From: Gnetum montanum
Taxonomy: Eukaryota; Streptophyta; Gnetopsida; Gnetales; Gnetaceae
DNA: 64,000 bases
Assembly: GCA_015680685.1 (NCBI GenBank)
Contig: MNCI01022125.1
Location: forward strand, 631,662-695,661
Reading direction: 5' to 3'
Shown here: piece after piece, positions 10,230 through 21,164 of the stretch
Layout of the letters: each line of letters starts with the position of its first letter
Position numbering within the stretch: the stretch's first letter is position 1
Position numbers and translations under genes: made by a program
The notes under the pieces: generated by a model
What the model was told of the DNA's origin: nothing
Seen by the model: only the letters and a program-made list of their open reading frames with translations
Databases searched by the model: none

Positions 10230-12564
10230 TGTTAAATGCATGGTGGGTCAGGGGATGAGTTGTGTTAATATTGTAGATGTTTAGCCCACAATTGCACCCT
10301 TGATCATGATATGGTATGCATGGATTTTTATGTCTTCCCACACTACTAGATTCATTGCTTTGGTTTGGTGTTGGAGTAATAATGGATGGTGGCGCTTGTG
10401 TAAGATCAAAGGATGGTGGTTGTAAAAAGGGAGGTGTTGCACCAAATTAGCGTTGTGTTGGTTTGGATGATGTGGTAGGTTCATGAGTGTTGTGCTTTCT
10501 TTTGGGGCCTATCCTAAAGAAAGGATGTTTTTGAGTTTGTGGTGGGAACCTACTAGTATTAGCATGTCTATGCACATTCACAACAAAAGTGGCATTTGTT
10601 TTTGATATTATGATGTTAAACTTTCTTGTGTCATTGATGGTGGCATGTGATGAGGTGGAGTATGAGAATATTGAGGGTAGGATGGATGGTAAGAGGTTTG
10701 AGGTGGTGAGCCTTCAGGGGATGTCATCGGTTGATGGCACTCAAGAGAGTGATAGTAGCAATTTAAAGTAGAGGACATAGAACTAGTTGGAGAAATAGGA
10801 TGTTGAACATAATATCCATGTGATCTTAGCTAATAAGAAGAATAAGGCTAGTTTGGTGGTGGCCTTTCCCAAGACTATGGGTTTTGCCACTATGGTTGAT
10901 GATATTGTTGAGTCTGGTAATAAGTCCCCTTGGATAGTATGATTGGTTGTGGGATTATCTATAATTACCTTGTGGAAGAGGAAATCTCAGAGTCATGTGC
11001 TTCTGTATGAATTTTGGGTTTAATGCAAAAGCCCAATACTCATATAGATGTAACATGACTGGACAGTGGCCCTTTGAGTGATCATATATGCATATGTCAC
11101 ATCCATCATCATCATTTGTAGTTAAGTCCATAGCCTCTCTTTCTTTAGTCATTTTTCCCATTTTCCAATAAGGATTCCTAGCTATTTTTTGGTTCTACAT
11201 CCTTTGTTTATTGTGATCGCCTAGTTTGTTTTACATGATCTTATCCTCTATAGTTTCTACCAAAGTTGTAACTCTTTCATATATCCATTCTGACACCTTG
11301 TCAAATGTTACTTCCAGTTCATCAATAGACTTCTGTATCAGTAAGAGTTGGTGTAGAATCACCTTAACAAGAATGGTCTTTGTCTTCTTACTATAGATAT
11401 GAACCTACTTCTTTTGAAGGGTTGGGTCCTAATGATATTTCTTGACATTCTCCAATTTGCATATCTCTCATTCTTCTTTGTCCACATGCTCAATTAGCTC
11501 TCAGATCTAATGAGATCATAGCTAATATAATTGGCCTAGGGCATACATCCCAAGGGTCTCCTTTGTTTCATTATAAAGTCCATTTATCATGTAGAAAAGT
11601 TACCTTTTCTCTAAGAAACCATGGCTTGGGCATCTATTCAGTAGGGAATAATATCTATCTAAGGTCATGTCCAAGGGTTTATGTTGTTCTTACTTCCATC
11701 CTTGGATCTATCTCCTTAGGTTGGACACCCTTGCATAGGTTTGGCATTTCTCGTTGAAGAGTTCCAACATTGGAAACCATAGTTGGATTGAATTTGGTTT
11801 CAATGATCTATACCACACTTTGGCTCTATCGATCAGTGTCCTATGAAAATGATTGAGCTTTTGGTACCCATTTTCAATGTTATAGAATGCACAAGCATCA
11901 TGGAAGGCTTGTAAATGATGTTGTGGATCTGAATCATAGCCTCCTGCAAATTTAGAAATATTATTCATATCAAGCCTAGGTAGGTGACTCTCTTTACCAT
12001 GCCTACAGGATATCTTAACTACCTTTGTGATCTGCATTAGGCTATTAGTGGCCAACAAGGGTTCATCATCATTAGACATGTTGTGATAAAAATTTCTATT
12101 TTTATCCATTTGATTATGATGATTTTTTCTATGTTCACTTTGACATCTTTGATTTCTCTCATGGGTTTGATTTATGTTTTTATTTTGACCCTTTAGTGGA
12201 GCTTTATCTCCATATCTACGTTCATCTTCATTAGAACTAGATGTTGAAGGGGAAGAGGAAGATTAGGAATTGGAAGGATTACCATGGCTTCTATGGTGTT
12301 CCCTAGTGTCCCTTGATTTATCTCTCCTATGTTTTGAGAAGGTCCTAGGCCTTGAAGCCTCCCTAGTTCAAGACCTTCTTCATCCCCTCAAGGGTTGTCT
12401 ATCTTAGGTGAATGTAGTCCTTGAGTATCATCATGGTGTTCATGAAAATATGAAACCCCTACATGAAGTTGGTTACTCTAATTTTCTTCAACATGTATCT
12501 CATTAGTTCTCTAATGAATGTTTTCATTATACAATGCATTATCGCTTCCTTGTGAAAGAGACAT
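10230..12564 (-). pseudogene. Gag of Athila-like gypsy element 2
   Basis: Starts at ATG 12564 (MSLSQGSDNALYNENIH). A core from about 12060 to 11710 reads LDMNNISKFAGGYDSDPQHH, LQAFHDACAFY, a WYRSL site and LFNEKCQTYARVSNLRR, a retrotrans_gag domain. Near 11100 a zinc-knuckle remnant, CDICIYDHSKGHC (C-x2-C-x3-H-x4-C), is followed by LPQGNYR. The proline- and histidine-rich tail (10490-10240) matches 36735-37045. There are numerous stops. It is the same family as element 3, whose Gag shows the same blocks. Its pol is not seen, because 10229 is interrupted by other sequence. Confidence 0.8.
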
Positions 12565-12668
12565 TGTTATTGGTTTTTGGTGTGTGTGATTTAATATTTT
12601 CTAAAGATATATTATTAATGCATTTATAGTGATCATGTTTAATATAACTAATTTAGATAACTAGCACC

Positions 12669-12688
12669 ATCCCTATCAATAACACCAA
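12669..12688 (-). other. Primer-binding site of element 2 (decayed)
   Basis: Minus strand TTGGTGTTATTGATAGGGAT next to the LTR end. It aligns with the tRNA-Asp-type site of LTR1 and element 3 with more transitions, consistent with greater age. Confidence 0.6.
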
Positions 12689-13589
12689 TGATGAGTGGCA
12701 AGGTATCCCTATGCCCAACCATATGAATCACAAGCATTCACGCATGATTCAGTCAAATTTCATGGATGGGACTAGCTGTGCATCTAAATCATTATGCTCT
12801 AATTACAGTATGATTTGATCGTAGTTCACTGTCTTCCCACCTGGACTAGTGGTAGTTTTGTCATGTATGATTTAGTCCAAAGTGAGGCATATGATGATGT
12901 TGTCTAACCCTATGTTTCTCCTAATGAAAATAAAGAAATTAATTAATTAAGCTAAGTAACGATGGAAATTAAAGTTTAAACTAGCCTACGTGTGATGAGT
13001 ATTCATTCTTAATCCTCTGCACACACCTTGGACTTCAAGTGACTACCATTGGGAATACCAAGCATATGTCACTGGGCTCACCAAACGATACACTGTTGGG
13101 TTACCAAGTAGTTATACTTAAATGCTCATGATTAGTTGTCCTCATTCTAATTAATGATAGGAATCATAAAGAGAAATAAATGGGAACATTAACTAAGAAA
13201 AATCAGAAATAATTAAACAATTAAAAGCAATAATAAATCTAAGTGGATGCTACAATGATGAAAGTAATCTCAATCTTTATGTCTGGTCATGTAACATGTC
13301 CAAGTATGTCACACTCAAATAAGGATGTCATACAATTACAAACATCACACTACAGGCATGCACTGGAAAATAACAGAACTAGAAATTAACAATCTATGAA
13401 AAAGCTAATTGAAATCTAAAACTAAGCTATGTCCCAACTGTGCACCCAAGTGTTATATCTATAGGCTAGCATGAAGGAGATGATATTAGATATCTAACAT
13501 CATTTCTTGAGACTTGATATTATGCACCTAATATCAAGGTTCCGATATCGAATATCTAATATTGGAGCTGACAAAATCATGACTCATCA
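12689..13589 (-). mobile_element. LTR2: 5' LTR of Athila-like element 2
   Basis: Minus-strand TGATGAG at 13589 to CTCATCA at 12689, 901 bp, similar along its length to LTR1 and LTR4. A TATA-like TATAGATATAAC sits at 13453-13464. The palindrome block lies at 13475-13567 and the CACTGGG...ACCAAG short repeats at about 13045-13110. Flanking sequence right of 13589 belongs to element D1, so element 2 appears to have inserted into or beside D1. The partner LTR is not found. Confidence 0.8.
13475..13567. repeat. Three dyads in U3 of LTR2 (GATATTAGATATCTAACATC type)
   Basis: Three palindromic units of about 20-25 bp, about 35 bp apart: GATATTAGATATCTAACATC, TTGATATTATGCACCTAATATCAA and CCGATATCGAATATCTAATATT. 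The position equals that of the GCGATATCGC array in LTR1, but the sequence differs. Confidence 0.7.
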
Positions 13590-14057
13590 TCCATCATATA
13601 GAATTTTCATGTCCAACATATGTAATTAAAACCCAAATCTTGTATGTTGTCTTTATGGGTTATCCAGCATATGGAACTTTAATGCTCAATGTACAAGGCT
13701 AAGATTTCAAATTTTGTATCTTTTGAAGTGCCTTTAACCCCTTAAGCTAACATACATGGGTTTTGTAGCATTCACAAGCTAGGATGTATGAGATTTACAG
13801 TGTATGGGCTACACTACCTTAAATTCTAGTAATAATGTAGGGCCATAATGGAAGATATTGTGGAAAATAAGGCAATTGTAGCTACCTTTATTTTCCCACC
13901 AAATTACAAAGAATTTTGATTATGGGTTATGATATAAATTTTTTTGGGGATGTTTCAGTTATATTTTTTATATTTGTTATTGTTTAGTTTTTATGGTTTC
14001 ATAGTTATGTTTTGTTTATAATGATTATGAATGGTTTATATGTTTTGTTTCTTATAG
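13590..14057. other. Left end of element D1: LTR-like remnant and final intron of antisense gene
   Basis: 13590-13930 shows weak but collinear similarity to 20080-20530, the other side of D1; for example AAGGCAATTGT and CACCAAATTACAA are matched. It may therefore be an LTR remnant. About 13950-14057 is T-rich with TATGGTT strings and ends CTTATAG at 14057, resembling introns of the gene at 25017-29349. Confidence 0.35.
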
Positions 14058-14129
14058 GCCTTAGGAGATGGTGATGAGAACATTTAAGATGATGTTGCTG
14101 ATGATCCTCCTCCTCCACCTATAGCTTAG
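14058..14129 (+). pseudogene. Last exon of the antisense gene in D1
   Basis: Reads ALGDGDENI, a stop, then DDVADDPPPPPIA and a terminal stop. The end of the gene at 25017-29349 reads VLGDIRSPNSKGGNDPPLPP. Both begin with LGD after a splice acceptor and finish in a proline-rich tail. It faces the minus-strand gag-protease of D1, about 630 bp away, as in D2. The upstream exons are missing. Confidence 0.5.
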
Positions 14130-14761
14130 TTTTAGCATGCAAATTTAACCTATCATGTTGTATTATTCTTACCACACTATTGGTCTTGTAATTATTTTGG
14201 GCCATTACAACCTTAGAGACTACATTATTATTTCTTATTATGCCCCACTATGCAACTATGGCTACTTGTATATTCTTTTTTGTTGTTATTTTATCACATA
14301 GTATGATTATGGCTACTGGTATGGATGTTTTCGATCATAAGTTAAATTTTTTGATTTTTTAATCTTTTATATTGTTAGTTTGTTTTATATTTTATTGCAT
14401 GAAAGGCTACAAGTTAAAATAATAAAGCTACAAAGTAAATATTGGTGATAAAATTTAAAAGTGTAAAAAAATACATAACAAATCATAATGTACATATAAG
14501 AGACATAAAAGGAAGGACACAAGTCTACCAATTTTAGGCCCTAGCAAACCATGTTTTGTTTTGGTTTTATGTTTTTCTATTTTTTATGTCATTCTTTAGT
14601 TTTATGTAAACATAAAGAAATAGGCATAAATTGTAAATTTATGTGAAAATGTAAGATAAAAATGTACAAATTTAAATAAGAACTAAAAACAAGGTAACTA
14701 GTTGAAAGGCCATACAATATGTACAAGGATAGAAAATTGAGTAATGTACCTAATTGCGCAA
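14130..14761. other. Non-coding spacer between convergent D1 genes
   Basis: Very AT-rich; no gene. The matching spacer in D2 is 29350-30085. Both contain phrases like TTTTAGGCC...CCATG and AAATAAAGT-rich DNA, presumably the two 3' UTRs. Confidence 0.4.
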
Positions 14762-15650
14762 TTATTTTCTAATCTGTGAGAGATTAGAAAATGTGTAAGG
14801 CCTTTGTTGAATGATTTTATACTCCCCATTTCCTTTACTTATAATGTTAAATGGGAGCTCTTCCCATGCTTCATTAATGGCTCCTATGTTATCAATCTTG
14901 GTTTTCTCAATTTCTTCAACTTCCTTAGCTACATTTTTGGCTATGAGGGATTCTTTTTGAAACTTCATCTTAGATACTTATTATATGTTCACATTGTTGA
15001 TAGACAAGGGGACTACACTATCTCTGTGTATTATGATTTCATCTTTCTTATAAGGTAAGTGAATCTTTTGATGGATTAGTGAAGAAATAGCTCGTAGTTT
15101 GGCTAACCAAGGTCTCATTAGGATTATGTTGAAGCTTGATGTTTCTTCTACCACAAGGAAATCATCTAATGTAAGGAATTATTTTCTAGCCACGAAATCA
15201 ATCCTCTCACCTCAACATGTGACCCATTAAAAGATTTAAGTACATAGGTAGAGGTATTTTGAATATGTTCTACCAAGTCCAAGCGTTTTACAATGAGAAG
15301 GGGTATAACATTTGTTGCTACTCCATCACCAACATGTACCTAATGAACCTTGTACTGACCGCCTCTAATCATTATGAACAAGGAAACCATTAACACCTCA
15401 TCCCTTTCGAGGTTGGTTTTTACTTTGTTATCATGAAATGTTAAGGTAGTTGACTTTGGTTCTTCCTTAGGTGAGGATGGTACTATCAATGCATGGATAA
15501 ATTCTTTGTTGGCCAGCATGTCCTAACTAATAGGAATGAAAGTCAACATCTTAACTAAGGCTTCACAGTAAGTAGAGGAGATCCTCACTAGGTCGTATCA
15601 GCTCAAAGAGGTATTTTTTCTATGTAAGTGACAACTTAACTTGCTCCATG
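14762..15650 (-). pseudogene. D1 aspartic protease region and C-terminal tail
   Basis: Minus-strand blocks: VHVGDGVATNVIP near 15335 (the protease active-site loop, where gypsy proteases have D-[ST/D]-G), then IVKRLDLVEHIQ and LKSFNGSHV. A conserved tail at 14968-14762 reads WEELPFNIISKGNGEYKIIQ. The D2 copy has VHVDDGSVTNIIP and WDELPFNIISEGDGEYKLMQ. The expected first Asp is Gly in D1, so it is inactive. No RT follows: the frame ends and the convergent gene begins. Confidence 0.6.
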
Positions 15651-16790
15651 GAATTGAGGAAGTCTTTATTATTGTTGGATGGTTTCACATGTTTGTTGGC
15701 CTTAACTTTCTCTATTCTACCTAATATTTTAACCTCATGTTTTAATGTTTATTGTTTAAGTTCCTTTACCTTTTCTTGTTTTCTATTACTCTCCATAGGT
15801 TATCTTGTTAAAGTTTCTTGGGTGTTCGTATCCATTAGTACTATTGAAATTGGAGTAGGCATTAGTGGACCTACTTTTTTCTACACCTTTGGTTGTTTGT
15901 AGTCCTTAGGCTTAGGCTTAGGAGCTAGCTTCTTATATTTCTTGGAAGATGATTTCTTGTTATCTTGCTGTGAAGATGCTGAAGCATTGACCACCATGGA
16001 AGGGCATTGGTCATCTTGGGTCATAGGTTTGTCAGTAGTGGAAGGGTTATCCTAATAACAAGTGATTTCTTGGGAGACATAGGTGGTGATATCCTCATGA
16101 CAAAAGGAGTCCTTGAACTAGATGAAGTTGAAGCCCTTTCATCATGAGGAGGTACCCAAATCACAAATAGCTCCCTAGTAGGTTTAGGATTGTTGTTAAC
16201 ATTAAATGTTGCTATGATATATGATTTTTGTTGGTGTTTAGTGGGTCCTTGTACACTAGCATATTCTAGTTTTGGGGCCTAACTAGGTTGGATGCATCTA
16301 GAACCAACTCTCCACTATCTATCATCTTCTATAAATCATCTTTTAAGGCTAAGTAGAAGTCAATATCATGGTTAAGCAACTAATGTTAGTGGTAGAATCA
16401 GTCTAGTTCAAAGTATTTGGACACGGGTAGATCATCATTTGTGGCTATGATAGGATCGTTAGCGATCTCTCATAGGCCTTTATGCCTCTTACGAGCATTG
16501 TGAATTAGTTGCTTGTATTGGATATAGTCACTTTTGAGTAATTGATCAAGAATCATAGATAGTTTTATGGGTAGCTAGTATACTTAGATTGGTCTTTTCT
16601 TTCAAATTTTGGCCTAAGAGGATTAGAGGTCAAAGCACCAAATGTTGATGGTTAAGTGGTGATGGTAGGGACCTTTGGTTGTGTTGTCTTTGGCCCCTAT
16701 GTAATTTTTGTTTCTTTGGCCACATTCACCATGGCTACATGGTTCTATTTCCCTTTGTTATTATCCATTCTCATATTTTTGTTCTTCTAT
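15651..16790 (-). pseudogene. D1 gag-protease linker (degraded)
   Basis: Low-complexity, lysine-, proline- and serine-rich minus-strand reading with blocks SSSKKYKKLAPKPKPKDYK and PLMPTPISI near 15960-15830, broken by many stops and frame changes. It joins the Gag core to the protease. No zinc knuckle was recognised. Confidence 0.4.
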
Positions 16791-18302
16791 GTTACATACA
16801 CTAGTTCATTACTAGCTTTTGTGGCATCCTCTATGTTTTTGGTTTGGGAAAAGTCTTGGCTAAGTGACTGTGGATCTAGGTAGTATAGCTTGAACTTGAT
16901 GAAATCATTAACCATCCCCTTGAATATGGTCAAAAGATGTATTTCAAAGATGACCTTGGGGATCCTCTTAAGGATGGCATTTCATCTCTATATGAATTTT
17001 TGAATAGGTTCAAGGAACCCCTATTTGACCTTCATAAGTTAGTCTATGTTGTGTCAGGTTTCAAGTTATACTTGAAATGGTTAATGAATTATAAAATCAA
17101 GTAATCTATAAAGGCTATGGAGCCTCTAGATAGCACATTATACCAATCCAAGGCATTCCTAGTTAGTAACATAAGAAAGATGCACATTATAGTATGGGGT
17201 CATGGTTTTAACAATAAGCACTTAGAATGGAATGTAATGAGATGTGAGTTAGGATCATCCTCACTATTATATTTAGTGAAAATGGGAATTGGAATGCCCA
17301 TGGGAAGGGCTAATTTTGGCATGATAGGAGTAATGGGATCATCTTGATAAAAATCCATAATTTTCACTATATGGATGATGGAGGCCTTAAGCTTTCAAAA
17401 CTATTCACTTAGGTCTTGGATCATTTGAAAGACTTGATCCAAGCCTTGGGACATCCTACGGATTGTGGAGTTTGAATTGATGGTTGTTAAGAATGTTGGG
17501 TGGCTTGGGCTCATGCGATTGACATAGGTATGAATGCTAGAGGTTGTGTAATCGTAGTCATAGGGGGGTTAAATAAGGAGAAGGAGGTTTGAGTTGGCAC
17601 ATGAGGGATAAAGAGAACAAAGGGAGTGTGGAAGGCTTGTGAAGCCTGGGACCTCAAAGAGGGATTCACAAGTAAGAAAAAAGAAGTCAGTGTGGTAGAT
17701 ACCATTAGTGAGAGGTGCATTGAATATGGTTGAGAAGCCTGTTGTGATTGATGTGTTGTGGCCAGTGGTGTTAACATGAACATTGAGGCAAATAGAAAGG
17801 TTGGTTAAGAAGATTGGCTTGTGAAAGAGATATGAGGCATTTGGTTTATGACTAAGATAGGGGGTGTAGAGTTGGAGGGGTTTACTTATGAAGCTAACCA
17901 TTGTAAAATATCTCCTATGAATGTATCTAGTTCATATTCAACCCTAAACTCCTCTTGGTTTTCTTGGTTTTGTTTAGAACTAACTTGCTCACTTGCCTCA
18001 TCTATATCTGCAAGTTATACCAACATACAGGTGTGAAACTCTATTAGTTCAATTTTATGATAGGGCGAGGGAATATACTCTTTTCCATCTCTATGGATAA
18101 TTTTGAACTAGCATTTAGATTTCAACTCTGCACATGGGATGAGGAGGTTAGCTTGGATCTTAGCACAAATGAATTTGTAGTACTTCTTATTGATGTTCAA
18201 ATAAAATGGGTCTTGTCCTAATCTCCTAAGGAACTATTTGTGCTCTACAAAACTCAAATCCTTGGGATCATAAATATGGATAACTTCTTAATTAGAGGCC
18301 AT
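16791..18302 (-). pseudogene. Gag of element D1
   Basis: Putative start ATG at 18302 (MASN, stop, EVIHIYDPKD), followed by LGQDPFYLNINKKYYKFICA. The retrotrans_gag core lies at about 17310-16800: ALPMGIPIPIFTKYNSEDDP, NSHLITFHSKCLLLK, LLTRNALDWYNVLSRGSIA, and later NLFKNSYRDEMPSLRGSP. This is the Gag pattern of non-chromovirus gypsy elements but distinct from elements 1-3. The intervening 17900-17400 is serine- and threonine-rich. Stops and frameshifts are frequent. Confidence 0.65.
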
Positions 18303-18364
18303 GTGTACAAAGTTGTGTGGTAAAATGAAGGAGAGGAGAAAAGGCATAAAAGGTGTAATTTTAA

Positions 18365-18885
18365 CTTGTAAAATTTCTAAGTTATGAACTCTAACATGTG
18401 AGAGTTACAACTTGTGAAAATAATAATGTATAAGCTAAATTGTAAAAATCATAGCTTGTGAGATTCTCAACGTATAGTCTAACTTGTTAAAACCTTAGCT
18501 TGTGAAATTCTAAACGTACAAGCTAACTTATGAAAAAAAAAATCTTAGCTTGTAAGATTCTGAATGTACAAGCTAACTTGTGAAAAAAAATCTTAGCTTG
18601 TGAGATTCTCAACATATAATCTAAATTGTGAAAAAAATCCTTAGCTTGTAAGATTCTCAACATATAATTTAACATGTGAAAAAATCTCAGCTTGTGAGAT
18701 TCTTGGCATATAAGCTATCTTATGAAAATCTCTACTTGTAAGATTCTCAACGTATAAGCTAACTTATGAAAATCTCAACTTGTGAGATTCTCAACGTATA
18801 AGCTAACTTGTGAAAGTTCCAACTTGTGGAAATCCCAATGTATAAGCTCCAATGTGTAAGAGTTTCAACTTATGAAACTCTAATA
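18365..18885. repeat. Minisatellite of about 46-55 bp, about ten copies, in D1 leader
   Basis: Repeats of a unit containing CTTGTGAGATTCTCAACGTA and TAAGCTAACTTGTGAAAA run from just upstream of the gag start (minus sense) for about 520 bp, with variable A-runs. It lies in the 5' untranslated leader or LTR of D1. The TTGAGAATCT-type core recurs in every copy. No homologous block was found in D2, because that part is missing. Confidence 0.75.
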
Positions 18886-20540
18886 TATTAACTACAACTA
18901 CAATGAAAAACTAAAAATTTTTCAAAAATGTTTTCGATATGTAGGAATTTTGGGAAAACAAAAATGGGCTTTAACATGTGTAGCTAACCATGGAAAATTA
19001 TGTATTTTAGGTGCAAGAAATAAGAAAAAAAAAACATGCATTGAAACTATAAAAATTAAAATTTTTTGGGTTACAAGCACAAAAAATAAGAGAAGTGTTG
19101 AGCATTGCAACTAAAAAAAATTAAATTTTAGAATACTAAGAATAGGGAGTTGAGGCTATGTACTACCACAATAAAAATCAATTTTGTTGAAATTGCAAGT
19201 TATAAGGAATATGGATAGCACTACAAGTTGCAATGTAAAAATAGTGATGAAAGTTTTTGTTTTTATCAAGAACTAGCTTTGGCTTTATACATTGGAGCTT
19301 TGGGAAAATATAAAATGATTTTCAATATTTTAAATATGTTGGTAGGCAATGGTAGAAATATACAAAGGATTTGTGAATGGGTTTTAACAAGGAATTAGGT
19401 AAAGGCCCTACTTCTAGCATCCAAAACTATAATGACTAATACATTAAGTGTTGGAAATTGAAAATTATAGTGTGTAATAGTTTAACCCCACATCTTTGAA
19501 ACTTGAAAAAGAATCTAAAGCATCTCAAATGGTCTAGTTAATTGATTGAGAACTTGGAGCCTATTATTAGTGTTAAAAGAAATAAGTGTAAAAATATTTT
19601 AACTTCAAGATTTAGCATAGAAAATGAGAGTAGAGAAAGAGAAAATATAAAATAATGAAAATTGCAAACTTTATATTAAAATATCTATAAAAGAAATTTT
19701 TTGAAAAAAAAAAAGTTCAGAAGGTACAATTCATGAGCTTTGAAAGCTTGAGAGTATAAAAATATCTTTGAAGTTCAATTTAGATAGTGGAGTGTTTTCT
19801 ATAACTAGATCCACATTTACCTACTCCAAATGATCTACTTTGGAACTTTGCTTCTCATAGGCCTTTTCTACTATGATGATATGGACTAGGTAGAAATGGT
19901 TTTAGACTCTTGAATGCTTGTACTACTCCAAAAGTCTCAAGTTTAACCTGAATGTCGATGATCCAAAAAAAATAAAAAAAAATCCTGAAGATCGTATAAA
20001 CTTTGATTCAAATTGGATGTGAATGTCTTGATTTTTTTGCTAATATGATTTTTCCAAGTTTTAAATAAATTCTATAATAGTTTTGGTGTTGTTGATGGGT
20101 AAAATCTGCAATGTATGACAAGCTAACAATTTTGACTTTTTGAGCATGAAATACCAACATATGTGGCACTTTTCCCCATCCAAAACTACAACGTATAGGT
20201 CACCAATGTATGGAGCTTTTCTTGCAAAATTTGATGGCATATGTGGGCTATTTTCATGGTCGAAACTCCAAAATATATACCACCAACATTTATGGATTTT
20301 GTTGACAAATTTTGGCAAGGAATTAAGATTTTGGACCTCCATACATTAGCATAAATGAAATTACAACATTGTGGGCTGTAAATTCCATCTTACACATTGA
20401 AAAATGCTTAAAATTTTGTTAAAAAAGATCATAGAGTAGGATTTATGATGGGAATATAAGATAATTGTGTCTTCCTTTAAATTCTCATCAAATTACAATG
20501 CAAATTTGATTTCAGGTTTTTTATTTGTCACATGAATTTT
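18886..20540 (-). mobile_element. Probable 5' LTR/leader of D1
   Basis: Non-coding, AT-rich DNA right of the minisatellite. 20080-20530 resembles 13590-13930 at the other end of D1. It contains small palindromic strings, for example CCAACATATGTGG and CCAATGTATGGAGC, at about 60-bp intervals. No definite TG...CA edge or PBS was found, so the call rests on position and weak similarity. Confidence 0.35.
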
Positions 20541-21164
20541 CCATGAGGTGTTTTAATGATTATATTAGCATTGATGCACATGTACCAATGCATCCTGAGA
20601 TGCATTGATGGGGATGCATTAAAAACCATGCATTGACATGGTCTTCTTATTCACATTTCATCATGCACCCATGACAAACAAAAATTTTTCCTTAAGTGAA
20701 TGAAAATAAAATCAAGCTGCTTAAGAAATTTAAAGAAGTGTGTAATTTTATTAATTGACCAACTAATTAATTAACTCTAAGGGTTACATTTACAAAAAAG
20801 GATTGTACAGTTTATAAAATAAATGTTGAACTTATTATTACAAAATTTGGTAGGTGCCTAGTTGAATGATGGTAGTTAAAATAACGTCTTCATATCATGC
20901 CTAGAGGTAAAGGCTCCTATGATGTAAAGATTCCTTCATCTTGTCTTGGACCTATTGGTGGTTAAGGCTATCTTGCTGCTACTACTACTACTACTACTAT
21001 TGAAAATTAAGTTTCAAAGGTGTTAGATTTTACCAGTTTTAGGCCTTAGTGGGCCATGGTTTGAGGCTACAAGGCTATTAGGTGAGTTTGCTCAGTAATA
21101 AGTGCTATTTCTAGGCTATTTAGAATTAGAAATCTAGATTTTTGAGGCTTCTACATTGGGGCCC
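20541..21164. other. Spacer with (ACT)n microsatellite
   Basis: No gene seen. It includes a short cluster of GATGCATTGATG/ATGCATC inverted motifs (20570-20640) and an ACT trinucleotide run at about 20979-20999. Confidence 0.45.

Noticed and set aside
20140-20349. Overlapping ORFs on both strands near the D1 right end.
   Set aside because: Palindromic, AT-rich LTR-like DNA gives open frames on both strands; no motifs.
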